Shown here in pieces: positions 1 to 12,074 of a DNA stretch of 64,000 bases (its first letter is position 1; every line of letters starts with the position of its first letter). The stretch covers positions 401,277,993 through 401,341,992 of the forward strand of contig NC_058520.1 of NCBI RefSeq assembly GCF_904849725.1, written 5' to 3'. Both the position numbers and the translations under genes were made by a program. Source of the stretch: Hordeum vulgare subsp. vulgare (Eukaryota > Streptophyta > Magnoliopsida > Poales > Poaceae). The notes beneath the pieces are model-generated. The model was not told the origin of the DNA. It saw only the letters and a program-made list of their open reading frames with translations, and did not search any database.

Positions 1-711
1 AGTCAGGTCATGTGCCTTCTAGTTGCACCTGTCTGTACTCAGACAGTTTTAAACTCTTCCGCTGGCTTGTAACTGAATGACTGCTATTATGGGTCGTGAG
101 ACCCTTAATGTGTAATACTATGTGTGTGGCTCTTCCAGCCTCTTAAATAAAGCTTGTATGTTTATGGTTATGTTGTGATGCCATCGATGTATCTATACAT
201 ATCGGTATGCCATGCGTACGTGTGTCGTACTTGATATGTATGGGGTTCGATTACCTAGTCGTGAACTTTAGTAGCACTCCTTACAAGGAAATGCCCCTTT
301 GTGATCCAACGAGCCTTGGTAGTTCGCTACTGCTCCGGACACATTGGTTGACTGGCATGTGTCCTTCTTAGCTACTGTGTCTGTTCCCTTTGGGGAAATG
401 TCACGTGATGTAATGGAGTCCTTGTAGCTTGCTACGACTCGTCTACACTCGCTGGTGACCGACACCTGCTTTGTTGCGTCATGTATGCCTGTCCTTGTGC
501 GGTACTGCCACTTTGGTTTATGACTAGACATGTCGATCCGGGTTCTTTGACATTGGAATGCTAGCGACACTATTGCATACGTGAGTCAAAAGACGCAAAC
601 GGTCCCGGCTAAGGTAAGGCTGCAGCCGTGGAGTTAACCGTGCGTGAGACCGCAAAGGGATGCGATGTGTTACAGGCTGGATTCTTATGGCTTAGGATCG
701 GGGTCCCGACA
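1..711 (+). mobile_element. LTR-like fragment, unclassified
   Basis: This stretch has no credible ORF. It has an AATAAA-type signal near 145 (TTAAATAAAGC) and stops looking homogeneous at GGGTCCCGACA, ending at 711, which resembles the CA terminus of an LTR. Similar sequence is familiar from the 3' part of Triticeae Gypsy LTRs, but I cannot name the family. To the right begins the truncated end of element T1. The exact breakpoint between 700 and 760 is uncertain. Confidence 0.4.
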
Positions 712-3700
712 GGAACTTGGTGGTGTCAATGTCCAGCGCCGCAGGGATAGCCCATTCCCCTCACTTATCATGCCTAGCCATCCCAAAGGCTGGGGCGAGT
801 CTTGGTTTTACTGTCAAGAGACATCTCCTGCTGGCGAGAACAAGCTTCTGGGCTACAGGCCAACTCGCCTTCCAACCAATTTCAAGCTCCCAAACAAGCT
901 CACCGAGGAGGAAGAATCGGAGTTCATCCCAATATTGTCCGAGTTAAGATCCTTGACGAACAACGGGCTTACCGGGGTTGACCTAATCCGCTATTGGGTC
1001 GAATGGCGCATCCTTCCTCTGAGCCGCTGGGACGGGCTGATGTGTGAATTTGATGGTACCCTGGATCATCCTCAATGCTACTTCCATACGTCTTTAACGG
1101 AGAAGGACATTGTTACCATTATCAAAAAGCTGACTGGCAAGCCTGCGGGAAAATGTGGCCAAATCGGCCTCAAGCCTTTCTGCAAAATTAACCCGGCACC
1201 CAAGGTAAACAAAACCTCAACTGCCTTTGGTCTTTATGCTTTACGCTTCGTTTGTGTTTTGTAGTTTTGTAACATATGCCATTTCAGAAAGGCGATAAGT
1301 TCTGGTCCAGGAAGCCCAAAAAACAAGCCATGAAAAGTGTTAAGCCGCCCTCAAAGAAAACCAAGGGTATGGGCAAATCTGCCGCAGCTGAGCCATCCGA
1401 AGTTGACGAATCTCAAGTCGGCGATGCACTTTCAGAGGTAAAAATTCGTCCTCCTTTCACTCGCCATTCATTGCTGTTAACCTTCGTATTTATATCTCTC
1501 CCTCTCCTTGTAATAGAATGAAGATAACGAAAGCCAAGAAGACTCTGTTGAGGTAATTTCTGTTTCCTCTGATTCATCTCCTTCTCCTCCTAAGCCGGCC
1601 CGGCGAATATGTGGGAAAGTTCCGTTCTCACATCCAAATGCTTATTTGGACCCAAATTTCCTACTGAAGAAAGCACAGCATGCCTCAAATCGGAAAACAC
1701 GAAGTCACTCCGGCGATCTGGTATCTGGCTTACCAGCAACAAACAAGAGAAAACCAAGCGAGGTACCCTTATGAGTAACCATTTTTTTACGTCTCTGTAG
1801 ATCACGCTTGTAACCCGCCTGCATTATTGACATATAATTCTTGCAGAACTCTCCTCCCACTTCTGGCGATCCAGTGATATCGACGCTTCCACCAATGATT
1901 CGAGTTCCAGGGTAAATTTTTTGATAATCTTGCTTTGACCTTTGAGAAAAATGAACTTTCAATTCCTAAACATGCTTGTTCCTTCTTTTTAGGGCACAAG
2001 CCAAGAAGAGAAAAACCAGCGGATCGACTCCTGTAGCAACTTCGGAACCCACGAAGGAATCAGCTCCGACTCAAGATAACCCGGATTTAACTGAGCCTAA
2101 GGACCAAATGGATCTTCCTGAATCGCCAAAGGGAACAACAGATGCTCCTAAGCCGCCGAGCCCATTGACGACAACATAAAACCCAGATGCAGTGATCATT
2201 ACTGGTACCGGCTTTTCTAAGCGGGCGGCAACAATTTTGGCCAAGCATGTAGCATCTCCCTTTCAAGCCGTCCCCGGGTCTGGGTTCTCCAAGGCGAAAC
2301 TTTCCGAGTATGAGAACTTGGAATTCACGGAACTCTGCTCTGGCTTTGCAAGCCGCCTGGAGGCGAGCTATGAGATGGAGAAGAACCTACTGCAGATGTT
2401 ACATAATAAACTTGAGGTAACTTTTGTTATACTTATATTATTCCCATTAACCCCCAAGAGTCGGGTCATCAGTAAAAAGATGAGCCGGGTCTTGAAAGAT
2501 GTAGAAATACTTTGCGACCAGTAACCCCCAAGGGGCGGGTCATCAGTAAAAAGATGAGTCGGGTCTTGAAAAATGTAGAAATACTTAGCGACCAGTAACC
2601 CCCAAGGGCCGGGTCATGAGTAAAAAGATGAGCCGGGTCTTGATTTTTTGTATAATTTCGTCTGAAAAATTATACATTAGCCCCCAAGTGTCAGGGTTAT
2701 TGCTTTGCAGTAATTCTGAAACTTGCCTTTATTTTATACTTGCAAATAGGAAAATCTTGCTCAGACCGAATCGGCACTGGGCGATTTAAAGAAAAACTTA
2801 GCTGGTCAACAAGACACCCGAGCTAAGTCGGAAGAGAAATGTCAATTGGCCTTGGCTGAACTGTCAAACCTCAAGGCCGAGTTGAAAAGAGCTCAGGCTG
2901 ACCAAAATGCCGCCTTGAAGAGAGCAGAGAGAGCTGAAGCTAGGCTGGCCACTGTAGAGCAGGAATTATCCGGCTTGAAATGTCATATATCCAACATGAC
3001 GCAAGCCGTCTTTGGTAAGTCTTACTCAAATCTTTGATCTCCTCCTTTCTCTTTCGTTAAAATAATACTGATGATAAGTCACTAATCAATGATTCAGGTC
3101 CGAGAGCCGCCAACCTTCAAGAAGACTGTGTGTTGATGCTGAAGGCGATTTATACGCTAACAGAGCAATTGTACACAGGCAGCGTCTTGACTGTTAAAGC
3201 TGTGATGGGTGCCAAAGAGCCCATCACTTCCATCAAAAAGGTGCTTGGCTGCTTGTCTATGCTTCGTCCTCAGATTGGTGAGCTAACTCGGTCAGCCGCC
3301 CGGAAAGGTGTTTTGACTGCCCTAAGTCGCTGTTTGGCGTATGCGCCGGAAATCAATTTGGAAGAAGTAGCGGCAGGCTTTCCTCAGCTCAAGGATGACG
3401 GGTCAGAATTCGTTGAGGAAGATTATCAGCGAGTCGTCAAGGACTCTCGGCTGGCTGCAACTCAACTTGCCACAAGCCTTGATTTAACAAAATACCAGGC
3501 GGCTTATGATAGCAGAAATAAGAAAGTCAGCCCGCCAACCTTCGTGACGACCAGCCTAACTCCTAGGCGACCCAAGAATCCTTTCGACTTGGATGCAGAC
3601 TTGGCATCAATTCTGACTGATGAAGATGACTTCGTTGCTTTGGCCAAGTGCAACTGGGTATTGGGCGACTTACAAATCGAAGTCGGCCAGAGCTCACATC

Positions 3701-3729
3701 AGGATGACCCCAAGGCGCCAGCAAAGTAG
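712..3729 (+). pseudogene. T1 antisense spliced gene (gypsy-type transposon domain, coiled coil)
   Basis: This gene runs opposite to T1 gag-pol. My exon model, from GT-AG sites and open frame, is: ?-1204, 1288-1437, 1517-1762, 1847-1911, 1993-2416, 2750-3014, 3098-3729; phases agree at every junction. The first exon is cut at its 5' end by the element truncation. It contains ESWFYCQE and GLTGVDLIRYW, matching the antisense gene of T2, a domain annotated in plants as 'putative gypsy type transposon'. The middle is Ser/Pro/acidic. The exon at 2750-3014 is a clear heptad-rich coiled coil. An in-frame TAA at 2177-2179, probably from CAA, interrupts it. The product and function are unknown; similar antisense ORFs are reported in other Tat-type elements such as maize Grande. 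Confidence 0.75.
2451..2640. repeat. 74-bp direct repeat, about 2.6 copies, in an intron
   Basis: Copies start at 2451, 2525 and 2599, each opening with CCCCCAAG followed by a variant of CGGGTCATCAGTAAAAAG. They lie wholly in the 2417-2749 intron of the T1 antisense gene, so they would not alter its protein. Confidence 0.85.
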
Positions 3730-4043
3730 ACTTTATTGATTTTGGCCTGAGAGCCATGTAATAGGTACTTTTTCCGTAGGTCAGTACTATTCTGATGATA
3801 TATTTTGCAAGAACCTGGGTAAATCGCCGTTTAAAGGTGATTTGAAAAATTTGCCCTGCCTTTATAAGATTCTTCCATAATGCTTAATTCGCCAAGGATG
3901 AAACAATTCTCATCACCCGCCTGTCTTAAGCTTTGAAAATAGCATAAGTGAAAATAACAAATTATAGATACTTTCAACAAGCACTAGAAAGAAAAAGGCT
4001 TAAAAACCTTCAGGGCTATGCCACGATGAAAAATAGTAATTTT
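3730..4043. other. T1 spacer without recognisable feature
   Basis: AT-rich sequence between the stop of the antisense gene and the tandem array. I see no ORF or inverted repeat that I can support. Confidence 0.5.
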
Positions 4044-4565
4044 GTCGGCTCATAAGGTCGCGACAGGGGAAGGCGAGTCAGAAAGCTCGTGCACCCACCC
4101 TAAATGCAGGTTTCGTCGGCTCATAAGGTCGCAACAGGGGGAGGCGAGTCAGAAAGCTCGTGCACCCACCCTAAATGCAGGTTTCGTCGGCTCATAAAGT
4201 CGCGACAGGGGGAGGCGAGTCAGAAAGCTCGTGCACCCACCCTAAATGCAGGTTTCGTCGGCTCATAAGGTCGTGACAGGGGGAGGCGAGTCAGAAAGCT
4301 GGTGCACCCACCCTAAATGCAGGTTTCGTCGGCTCATAAGGTCGCGATAGGGGGAGGCGAGTCAGAAAGCTCGTGCACCCACCCTAAATGCAGGTTTCGT
4401 CGGCTCATAAAGTCGCGACAGGGGGAGGCGAGTCAGAAAGCTCGTGCACCCACCCTAAATGCAGGTTTCGTCGGCTCATACGGTCGCGACAGGGGGAGGC
4501 GAGTCCGAAAGCTCGTGCACCCACCCTCAATGCAGATTATGTCGGCTCATACGGTCGCAATAGGA
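4044..4565. repeat. 71-bp tandem array in T1 3' region, about 7.3 copies
   Basis: GTCGGCTCATA recurs at 4044, 4115, 4186, 4257, 4328, 4399, 4470 and 4541, exactly 71 bp apart; the last unit is partial. Units differ by only a few bases, which implies recent unequal exchange. In the element's own orientation the array follows integrase, the same place as the 70-bp array of T2. There are no unique spacers, so this is not a CRISPR-like array. Confidence 0.95.
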
Positions 4566-4737
4566 TGACTCAATTTGCTCTTAAATGAAGAAGCCCCCAA
4601 GTCGGGGAATATTTTATTACCTCATACTTAAACTGAAAAAACTTACAAAGTGTAGAACTTTAAGAGCTCAAGTGTAGTAAGGCCGCAAATGGGCAATATT
4701 CCAGGGGCGAGTTGACTCAGCCTCTGTGGTCGGTCGA
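4566..4737 (-). other. T1 end of pol and 3' untranslated segment
   Basis: On the minus strand this continues from integrase; a decayed C-terminal tail of pol can be read out of frame with the preceding ORF. No further gene is visible before the tandem array. Confidence 0.4.
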
Positions 4738-6052
4738 TTAGGCCGCAGATCCACCAAATAATAAGAGCCATTGCGGAGGTTCTTGCTGACGACGAACGGG
4801 CCTTCCCAAGGGGGGGGACAACTTGTGCATGCCTGCTCGATCTTGAATTAGACGGAGCACTAAGTTGCCTTCCTGAAAGGTTCGACTCTTAACCCGGCGA
4901 CTATGATAACGCCGCAAATCTTGCTGATAAATAGCAGAACGGGCCACAGCCAGGTCACGTGCTTCCTCCAAGGCATCCAAAGAGTCTTGACGCGCCAGCT
5001 CATTATCTTGCTCCACATATGCGGCAACTCTAAGGGAGTCATGCTTTATGTCAGTAGGGAGAACAGCCTCTGCTCCATAGACCAAAAAGAAAGGGGTGAA
5101 TCCCGTGGATCGGTTCGGGGTGGTTCGGATACTCCACATCACCGAAGGTAACTCTTCAACCCAACACCCTGGAGTTCTTTCCAAAGGAACCATGAGTCGG
5201 GGCTTAATCCCTCGCAAAACTCCTGATTCGCCCGCTCTGCTTGCCCGTTGGATTGCGGGTGAGCGACCGCAGAGACATCAACACGGATATGCTCTCGACG
5301 ACAAAAATCCTGCATCGCCCCTTGGGACAAGTTAGTACCATTATCCGTGATAATACTGTGCGGATATCCAAACCGGAAAATCAGCTTCTTCAAAATTTTG
5401 TCCGCTGTCTCCGCATCGCAAGCTCCAACAGGTTCCGCCTCAACCCACTTGGTGAATTTGTCAACTGCCACCAATAGGTGGGTCTTTTTGTTAGAGGACA
5501 TTTTAAAGGGCCCAACCATGTCCAGCCCCCAGACCGCAAAAGGCCAGGTAATGGGAATCATCCTCAATTCTTGAGCCGGCACATGAGCCTGCCTCCCATA
5601 ACGTTGGCACCCCTCGCACCGACGAACTATGTCTTCTGCATCTGCATGTGCCGTCAGCCAAAAGAAACCATGACGAAAAGCCTTTGATACCAAAGAAAGT
5701 GACCCGGCGTGATGTCCGCAGTCTCCGGAGTGAATGTCATTTAGGATTGAGCATCCTTCTTCAGGGGAAACACATCGCTGAAAAAATCCAGAAGCGCTCC
5801 GTTTATATAACTCGCCATTAATGATGACCATGGACTTGCTGCGCCGTACTTCGTCGGGATTAAGCCCAGAATGAAAAACTCCAGAGCCAAAACTTCGTCG
5901 GCGGGTAACTCGCCGCGAGTGAGATAAGCCAGATAGGGGAGAACCCATTCCGGAGTAACACGGAGAGCCACCACGAGCTGAGACTCGGGATGTGGTATTG
6001 CCAATTCCTCCTCCGAAGGTAAAGCCACGGACGGTTTATGCAAGATATCCAA
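4738..6052 (-). pseudogene. T1 integrase, broken
   Basis: This is the retroelement integrase, which would insert the cDNA. Visible parts are an HHCC zinc region (HSGDCGHHAG and CEGCQRYG), the core with WGLDMVGPF and ITDNGTNL, and the catalytic Glu region NGQAERAN. Reading needs three frames: the frame changes near 5880-5900 and again near 5215. A third slip is likely at the G homopolymer around 4811-4818, after which the normal C-terminal residues continue in another frame. An in-frame TGA just before 6052, consistent with CGA to TGA, separates it from the aRH domain. It cannot encode an active protein. Confidence 0.85.
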
Positions 6053-6091
6053 AAAAACATTAGGGGGAACCGGTTTTCTTTGGGAGCCGAG

Positions 6092-6545
6092 TCACGAGAG
6101 GGCATCAGCTGCCTCGTTGAGGCGCCGGTCAATATGGTCCACCTGATAACCGTGAAAATGACCCGCCACATCAGACACGGCTCGTCTGTAAGCCGCCATC
6201 ATGGGATCCCGAGAATCCCAGGTACCCGAAACTTGTTGTGCCACCAAATCAGAGTCACCAAAACACCTGACCCGTGTTAGGTTCATCTCTTTTGCGAGTC
6301 GCAAGCCGTGAAGAAAAGCTTCATATTTCGCCGCATTATTGGTGCAGGGAAACATAAGTCGGAGAACGTAACAGAACTTATCTCCTTGAGGGGATACTAA
6401 CACCACGCCAGCCCCCGAGCCTTCCAGCTGTCTGGATCCATCAAAGTAAATAGTCCAGTAGGTAAGGTCAGGCCGGTCCTCTGGAACCTGCAACTCTGTC
6501 CAATCGTTCACGAAATCAACTAACGCGGGGAGTGTATTGTATGTG
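6092..6545 (-). pseudogene. T1 second (archaeal-type) RNase H, aRH
   Basis: The frame contains WTIYFDGSRQLEGSGAG and CFGDSDLVAQQV, the two Asp-bearing motifs of the extra RNase H typical of Tat-lineage Gypsy elements. The segment that normally reads NNxAEYEAL is NNAAKYEAF here, so the catalytic Glu equivalent to E48 of RNase HI is Lys. The frame differs from that of the RT upstream; the shift lies around 6510-6545, probably with a small deletion. It ends at a TGA at 6092. Confidence 0.85.
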
Positions 6546-6590
6546 GTGAGACCCAAGCTCTATTGCCCACTTGGCGATTCGCCCTGTTGC

Positions 6591-7871
6591 CTACCGATTC
6601 TGGATAATGTCACCAAGGGGAGCAGAACTAACCACCGTGATTGGGTGCTCGTGGAAATAATGCTTAAGCTTCCGACTCGCCATAAACACCCCATATACCA
6701 GCTTTTGCCAATGCGGGTATCGTTGTTTGGAAAGAGTTAACACCTCGCTGATAAAATATACTGGGCGTTGCACCGGATACTCCTTTCCTTCCTCCTTTCT
6801 TTCAACGACCACTGCCACACTTACTGCCTTGGAATTCGCCGCGATATACAGGAGCATCGGCTCCCTTTCAAGTGGGGCAGCCAGGACCGGCGGGTTAACC
6901 AATTGGCGTTTCAGGGCTTCGAGCGCCTCCTCTGCCTCGTTGGTCCAGATGAATCGATCAGATTTCCTCAATAACTGATAAAGAGGAATCGCCTTTTCAC
7001 CTAGGCGACTTACGAAGCGACTTAAAGCCGCAATGCGACCCGCCAGTCGTTGAACTTGATTAACATTCGCCGGTTTTCTAAGAGAGATAACCGCTTCGAT
7101 CTTGTCCGGGTTAGCTTCAATGCCGTGCTCCGATACCAAGAAACCCAGCAATTTCCCTGCAGGTACGCCAAAAACGCACTTGGTAGGATTTAGCTTCATC
7201 TGATATACTCGTAAATTATCAAAAGTCTCCTTAAGGTCTTCCAACAGTGTCTCCCCCTGGTGGGTCTTGACCACAATATCATCGACATAGGCATGGACGT
7301 TGCGACCAATCTGGTTATGAAGACAATTTTGGATACAACGTTGATAAGTCGCCCCCGCGCTTTTGAGTCCGAAAGGCATGGACACATAACAAAAGGCCCC
7401 GAAGGGGGTTATGAAAGCCGTCTTCTCCTGATCCTCTACAGCCATCTTGATCTGGTGATATCCTGAATAAGCGTCCAAAAAACACAAACGTTCACATCTC
7501 TCCACCGAGTAAATGATTTTCTCGATGCGGGGAAGAGCGAAGGGATCTTTGGGACAAGCTCTGTTGAGATCTGTATAATCGATACACATACGGAAAGTAT
7601 CGTTCTTCTTGAGTACCAACACCGGGTTAGCCAGCCATTTGGGGTGGAAAACTTCCACAATGAACCCGGCAGCTAAAAGACGGGCGACTTCCTCTCCAAT
7701 TGCCTTGCGTCGTTCCTCGTTGAATCTACGAAGGTACTGCTGGACAGGTTTGTATCTTGGGTCAACGTTAAGATGGTGCTCAGCGAATTCTCTCGGTACA
7801 CCAGGCATGTCAGAAGGTTTCCATGCGAAGCTGTCCTGATTCTCACGGATGAATTCGATGAGCGCGCTTTC
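6591..7871 (-). pseudogene. T1 reverse transcriptase and relict RNase H
   Basis: About 420 codons are open from just after the TAG at 7872. RT motifs are in order: FRMCIDYTDLN, FLDAYSGYHQI, FITPFGAFCYVSMPFG and the active site AYVDDIVV, which is intact. After the thumb and connection come PVYFISEVL and QKLVYGVFMASRKL, the degenerate first RNase H of Tat elements. A TAG at 6591 ends the frame. Parts of this domain are the best preserved in T1, but it has no intact ORF context. Confidence 0.9.
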
Positions 7872-8795
7872 CTATTTGGGTTCCAGACCCGTCCCAATGG
7901 TGAACTGCTTGGATGAATCGCCAGGCATGAAATCGATCGTTTTAGTGTCATCTGTGGGTTTGAACTTGAGGAGCGACTCGGATTCTGTAGTTGGCTTCTT
8001 GAGTGGTGACATGTCCGCTGGATCAACATTGGCCCGATGGTGTTTGAGCTCTTCCGCCGCGCAGGAGACTTCCGCATAAGCCGCATCCCCTTCTTCACAT
8101 TCTTTTGCGATCCTTCTATCTCCATCAACCGTGATGGGTCCTTTGGGACCAGGCATTTTGACCTTGAGGTAGACATAGCACGGGCGGGCCATGAAGCGGG
8201 CGTAAGCCGGTCGCCCGAACAATGCATGGTAGGGGCTTTTCAGCTTGACCACCTCGAAGATTAGAGACTCCGACCTGTAATTCTGCGCAGTTCCAAACGC
8301 CACCGTGAGCCTGACCCGGCCTATAGGATAAGCCGACTTGCCCGGAACAATTCCATGGAAGACCGTGGTTGAAGGCATCAGGTCTTTTTCCAATAGATTC
8401 ATCCTCTAGAAGGTGTCGAAGTATAGGATATTGATGCTGCTGCCACCATCCATTAATACTTTTGATAGGGTGTAACCACCTACTTGGGGAGCCACGACCA
8501 ATGCCAGATCGCCCGGGTTATCTACCCTTGGCGGGTGATCCTCCCTGCTCCACGTTATGGTCTGCTCAGACCAGTGGAGATATCTGGGAATCCCCGGTTC
8601 AGATACACTATACGCCCGGTGACTTATCTTCTTATCACGCCTGCAAGCATTAGTAGTGAAAACGTGGTACTGCCCATTACTCAACTGTTTGGGGTTGCTG
8701 CGGGAACCCCCATTATCGTCCTGATCCCGCGGAGCCCCCTGTGGAGGCGGTTGATGGAAAACTCCTAGCGGATTGTAGCGCCGCTGGTGGTGCAC
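7872..8795 (-). pseudogene. T1 aspartic protease region
   Basis: Two stretches in one frame, split by a TAG at 8403-8405, carry the retropepsin active site VLMDGGSSINIL and the downstream segment YHALFGRPAYARFMA. The N-terminal part precedes DGGS with VGGYTLSKV, as in related Gypsy polyproteins. It ends with a TAG at 7872-7874, right after EPK, at the same homologous position as a TAG in T2 (31418-31420). Confidence 0.85.
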
Positions 8796-8816
8796 CGGGT
8801 ACTGGCCGCCGCCTGG

Positions 8817-10928
8817 CTACGGGCCTCCCTGAGCCCCCTGTTCGGGGAAGCCGCTGAAAGGGTTCTGTCTCTGGTTGGGCGCGGCGAGCTGCTCCTGGCG
8901 CCGGTCCGGACCTTCGTTTTGACTCTTCTTGATTGCCTCTGCCCGAAACTCTCGCATCACGAAACAATTTTCCCAAGAATGACTCGCCGGGCCATCAGCC
9001 GTGGCGTGGTGCGGGCAAGGGCCCTTGAGTAACTCCTCATAGTTACGAGGCCTTTTCCCGCTGAAACCTCGATTCTTCTTTTTGCCGTCGCTAGCGTTGG
9101 TGTTGGTGACCAAGTCCGAGGGCTCCTCCTGCGGTCTACGTTTGCCATTGGTCGCCTGATTGTGACGGTTGCGCCCCTGGAAATGGGTATGATTCTTGGA
9201 TGACTCGCCCTTTTTGGGCGAGTTAACCTTGCCATCCTCGCCGGGATCCTTAGTATCGTCTGCCTCGGCATATCTGGTGAGGGTGTCCATCAGTTCGCCC
9301 ATGTCTTGGACCTTCCGTTTGAGTCGCCCCAATTTTTGCACCAAAGGTTCGTAATGGCAATTATGCTCGAGGATAAGCACAGCCTGAGCCGCCGTACTAC
9401 CATCTGACGAATGAATAATTTCTGCAACCCGCCTTGACCAATGGTGGGCCGATTCATCCGGACGCTGAACACAGTGTTGTAGATCGACAATTGTCATCGG
9501 ACGTTTGCAGGTTCCTCGGAAGTTTTTGATGAACCGCTCTTTTAACTCGGCCCAGGACTGGATGGAATTGGGGGGCAAGTTTTTCAGCCACGTGCCTGCC
9601 GACCCTTCGAGCATCATCGTGAAGTATCTGGCGCAAACCGCCTCGTTCACGTCGAGCATGTCCATGGCAATCTCATAGCCCTCGATCCATGACGTTGGTT
9701 CGAGGTCCGGTGTGTAATTAGGCACTTTCCTTGGTACCTTAAAATCCTTGGGCATCCTTTCGTTCCGAAGGGCCGGCGACAAGCACGGTACCCCAACTCG
9801 CCCCCTGCCCCCGATGAGGGGGGCTGGGGTGTCTTGGACGTTCGGGAGATCCCGACCCGATGGATTTCGTTCGGGCGGGTTGTCCTGCGGGAAGTGTCGC
9901 GGTCCACTGTTTACAGCGGGCTGGTCCTCCGGCATACTCCTGGTATAACTTGCCTGAGGGGTGGATTGCAACCTCTCTAGGCTGTGCGAGAACTGGGCAT
10001 TTTGAACCACCGCCGTCTTCAACATCTCGATAGCATTCCTTGCTTCTATCTCAGCTGGGGTGTTGCCGTGAATCGGAAGAGACTCCAGGTGGCGAGTTGC
10101 GGCCAGCACGTTGTCCACCGGGTTGGAGAAGTGGCCTTGGGGCATCCAGAAACGAGGAATTTGACCCTCGATCGGCTGAGCCGGCGGGTTGGGCGGGCGA
10201 CCCGGTACTCCCGTCGGGGCGGCTCCCATCCCGGGGGTTCCCGGGGTGTCGAAGAGACGAGTCGGATTGAGGTCATGGGGCAGGCGACCCTGGTGCCTTC
10301 GCTGATGGACGGTGTCAGACGCGCGTTGCTGTCTCTCAAGCCACCAGTTGTCAGTGTTTAAGCGCATCCTTTCGGCCGCAATTTGGGCTTGTCGAGTCTC
10401 GATCCTGGCGGATTCCATCTCAGCATCCTAGTGAGCCTTCGCCACCGCCTCTCTGAGCTTTGCTAATTCTACGTTTACCTCCTCTTGGTTCTCTGGCATG
10501 AGGGGGGTCGCCATTAGTCTCGTGATTTCCGCCGCTAAATCCACCAGGACTGCGGCTGGACTCCTGGACGTCTCGCCGGTCCCACCGCCTCCAGTAGGGT
10601 TTTGTATGGACTGAGTCGCCCCCGCCATGTAGATGGCGATCTGGCGGCGGGTTCGTTCAAGGACTTCTGGATCCATGGCTAGCGATAAGCCTCCGAGTCC
10701 ATCCCCATGAAGAGACCGGATGGAATCTGAGTCGCCCATGGGTGACTCGTCGTCAGAGTTGACCGGGGTAACTTCCTGAGTCGCCAAGTGTTCTGGCTCC
10801 TCCGATCCCTGCGTGAATCCCACAAAGACCGGGCGAGTTAGCTCTGATGTTACGACTGGACGAACGTACCTGGCCGGCTCGACGATGTCGGTGGAGATGT
10901 CCGGCTCAGGAACGGGTGATCCGATCAT
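8817..10928 (-). pseudogene. T1 gag
   Basis: The Gag capsid-like polyprotein starts with the ATG at 10928 and is interrupted by a TAG near 10428 and another at 8817, then continues in frame into the protease. The retrotransposon gag signature is visible in PTSWIEGYEIAMDML, AGTWLKNLPPNSIQSW and FRGTCKRPMTIVDLQ. A Cys/His cluster, CPHH...H...C, lies near the C-terminus, as in other Tat gags. The first 150 codons are acidic and low-complexity. All breaks are point changes, so the copy was probably inactivated after insertion. Confidence 0.85.
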
Positions 10929-11113
10929 GCCGATGAAGATGTTGATCTTGCCGAAGGGAACCCTGTAGCTAGATTCAATTGAATTCGCTTCAGGGCCCCA
11001 TTGCTAGTTGTCGACGTAGTTTATCCCACGGCGGCTCTGAGTCATGAGCGCCGTCGCGTAGCTCCCAAACCCTGGTAGGGCTCCCTTTGAGAACTCAACT
11101 CCACCGTGCGCAG

Positions 11114-11133
11114 GCCCCACGGTGGGCGCCAAC
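11114..11133 (-). promoter_or_regulatory. T1 primer-binding site
   Basis: On the minus strand the LTR ends ...CGACA and is followed by GTTGGCGCCCACCGTGGGG, the tRNA-complementary site where minus-strand synthesis would start. The same type of site is seen in G4, T2 and T3. I do not assign the tRNA. Confidence 0.75.
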
Positions 11134-11620
11134 TGTCGTGGTTTTTTCACGGCAGATGTCCTCGTGAAAGGACTTGATACTGGAGCCATCCCACCTTGGT
11201 GGCGACTCAAAGGGGTTAAGCGGGAGAGACGCGGCGATTTACCCAGGTTCGGCCCCTCGAGAAGAGGTAACAGCCTACGTCCTGCTTTTGTGTGTATTAA
11301 TGTGGATTCGATTACAAGGAAGGTGTAACTCGCCGAAACCTAGCACTCGATGATTTCTAACTTACCTCTGTCCCCCGGGATCTTGCCTTTATATACAGGT
11401 CGACTCACTAGGGTTTACAAGGATTCCTTCCTTCCTACAACTCGTGACCATTGTGGTCTCTAAGTCGCCATCTTCCAAAGCTAGGAGACCCGCCAAGAGC
11501 CATACTCGTCGTATGACTTTGATTCGGCCCAGACAAGGCCCAACTAAATATCTGGATGAATCGCTCGCTGGATAACCCGGCCCAATTAGGGCGGGTCATC
11601 CACAAGTCACATCTCCAACA
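11134..11620 (-). repeat. T1 5' LTR
   Basis: It is bounded by TG at 11134 and CA at 11620 in plus coordinates (minus-strand start TGTTGGAGATG, end CGACA). It is 487 bp and abuts the primer-binding site. The matching 3' LTR is absent from the window, so age cannot be estimated. The next five bases, GGTCT (11621-11625), would be the target duplication. Confidence 0.85.
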
Positions 11621-12074
11621 GGTCTCCACGTGAGATCTTGCGGAAACGGAAGCTTGCGGCGGCGGAAAAGTGTTTTCGTGGATGCCTTGATTTTTTCTGG
11701 ATTTTTAGGGAATTTATAGGCAAAAGACCTAGGGCAGGGGAGCGCCAGGGGGGCACAAGCTTGGTTGTCGCGGCCTCCCCTGGTCGTGGCAACAGGGCTT
11801 GTGGGCCCCCTGTGGGCCCACTTGCTTGGCCCTCAAGCCTCCCGATCTTCTTCCGTTCTGGAAAAATTTATTTCAGGGATTTTATTCTATTTGGACTCCG
11901 TTCCAAAATCAGATCTGAAAAGAGTCAAAAACACAGAAAAAACATGAACTGCCGCTTGGCACTGAATTAATAAGTTAGTCCCAAAAAAGATATAAAAGGT
12001 AAACAAAACATCCAAAGTTGACAAGATAACAGCGTGAAACCATCAAAAATTATAGATACGTTTGAGACGTATCA
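11621..12074 (-). mobile_element. Partial LTR of TGATACGTCTC type, interrupted by T1
   Basis: On the minus strand it starts TGATACGTCTCAAACG at 12074, a start common to many Triticeae Gypsy LTRs. The rest of the LTR should continue beyond T1 but is not in the window. It contains a hairpin at 11746-11812 followed by a TATAAATT box (plus 11711-11720). It sits directly against G4 gag, so this element probably inserted into G4. Confidence 0.75.
11746..11812. other. LTR hairpin H1 upstream of TATA
   Basis: Arms are CAGGGGG/CCCCCTG (11746-11752 with 11806-11812) and CACAAGC/GCTTGTG (11754-11760 with 11797-11803), with an inner, wobble-rich stem. The centre is about 295 nt from the LTR start. It is equivalent to H2-H5 in other LTRs of the window. 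Confidence 0.75.

Larger units (their letters stand above)
712..11620 (-). mobile_element. T1: Tat-lineage Ty3/Gypsy retrotransposon, 3' end truncated
   Basis: Reading the minus strand from 11620, the order is 5' LTR, primer-binding site, gag, protease, reverse transcriptase with a relict RNase H, a second RNase H, integrase, a tandem array, and then a spliced gene on the opposite strand. The second RNase H (aRH) between RT and integrase, together with the antisense gene, points to the Tat lineage of Gypsy elements. The 3' LTR is missing and the element stops near 712. Stops and frameshifts throughout gag-pol show it is dead. It inserted into another LTR, whose sequence resumes at 11621. Confidence 0.9.

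Noticed and set aside
268..570. 100-codon minus-strand ORF in the left LTR-like fragment
   Set aside because: No recognisable domain, and it lies in sequence that looks like LTR.
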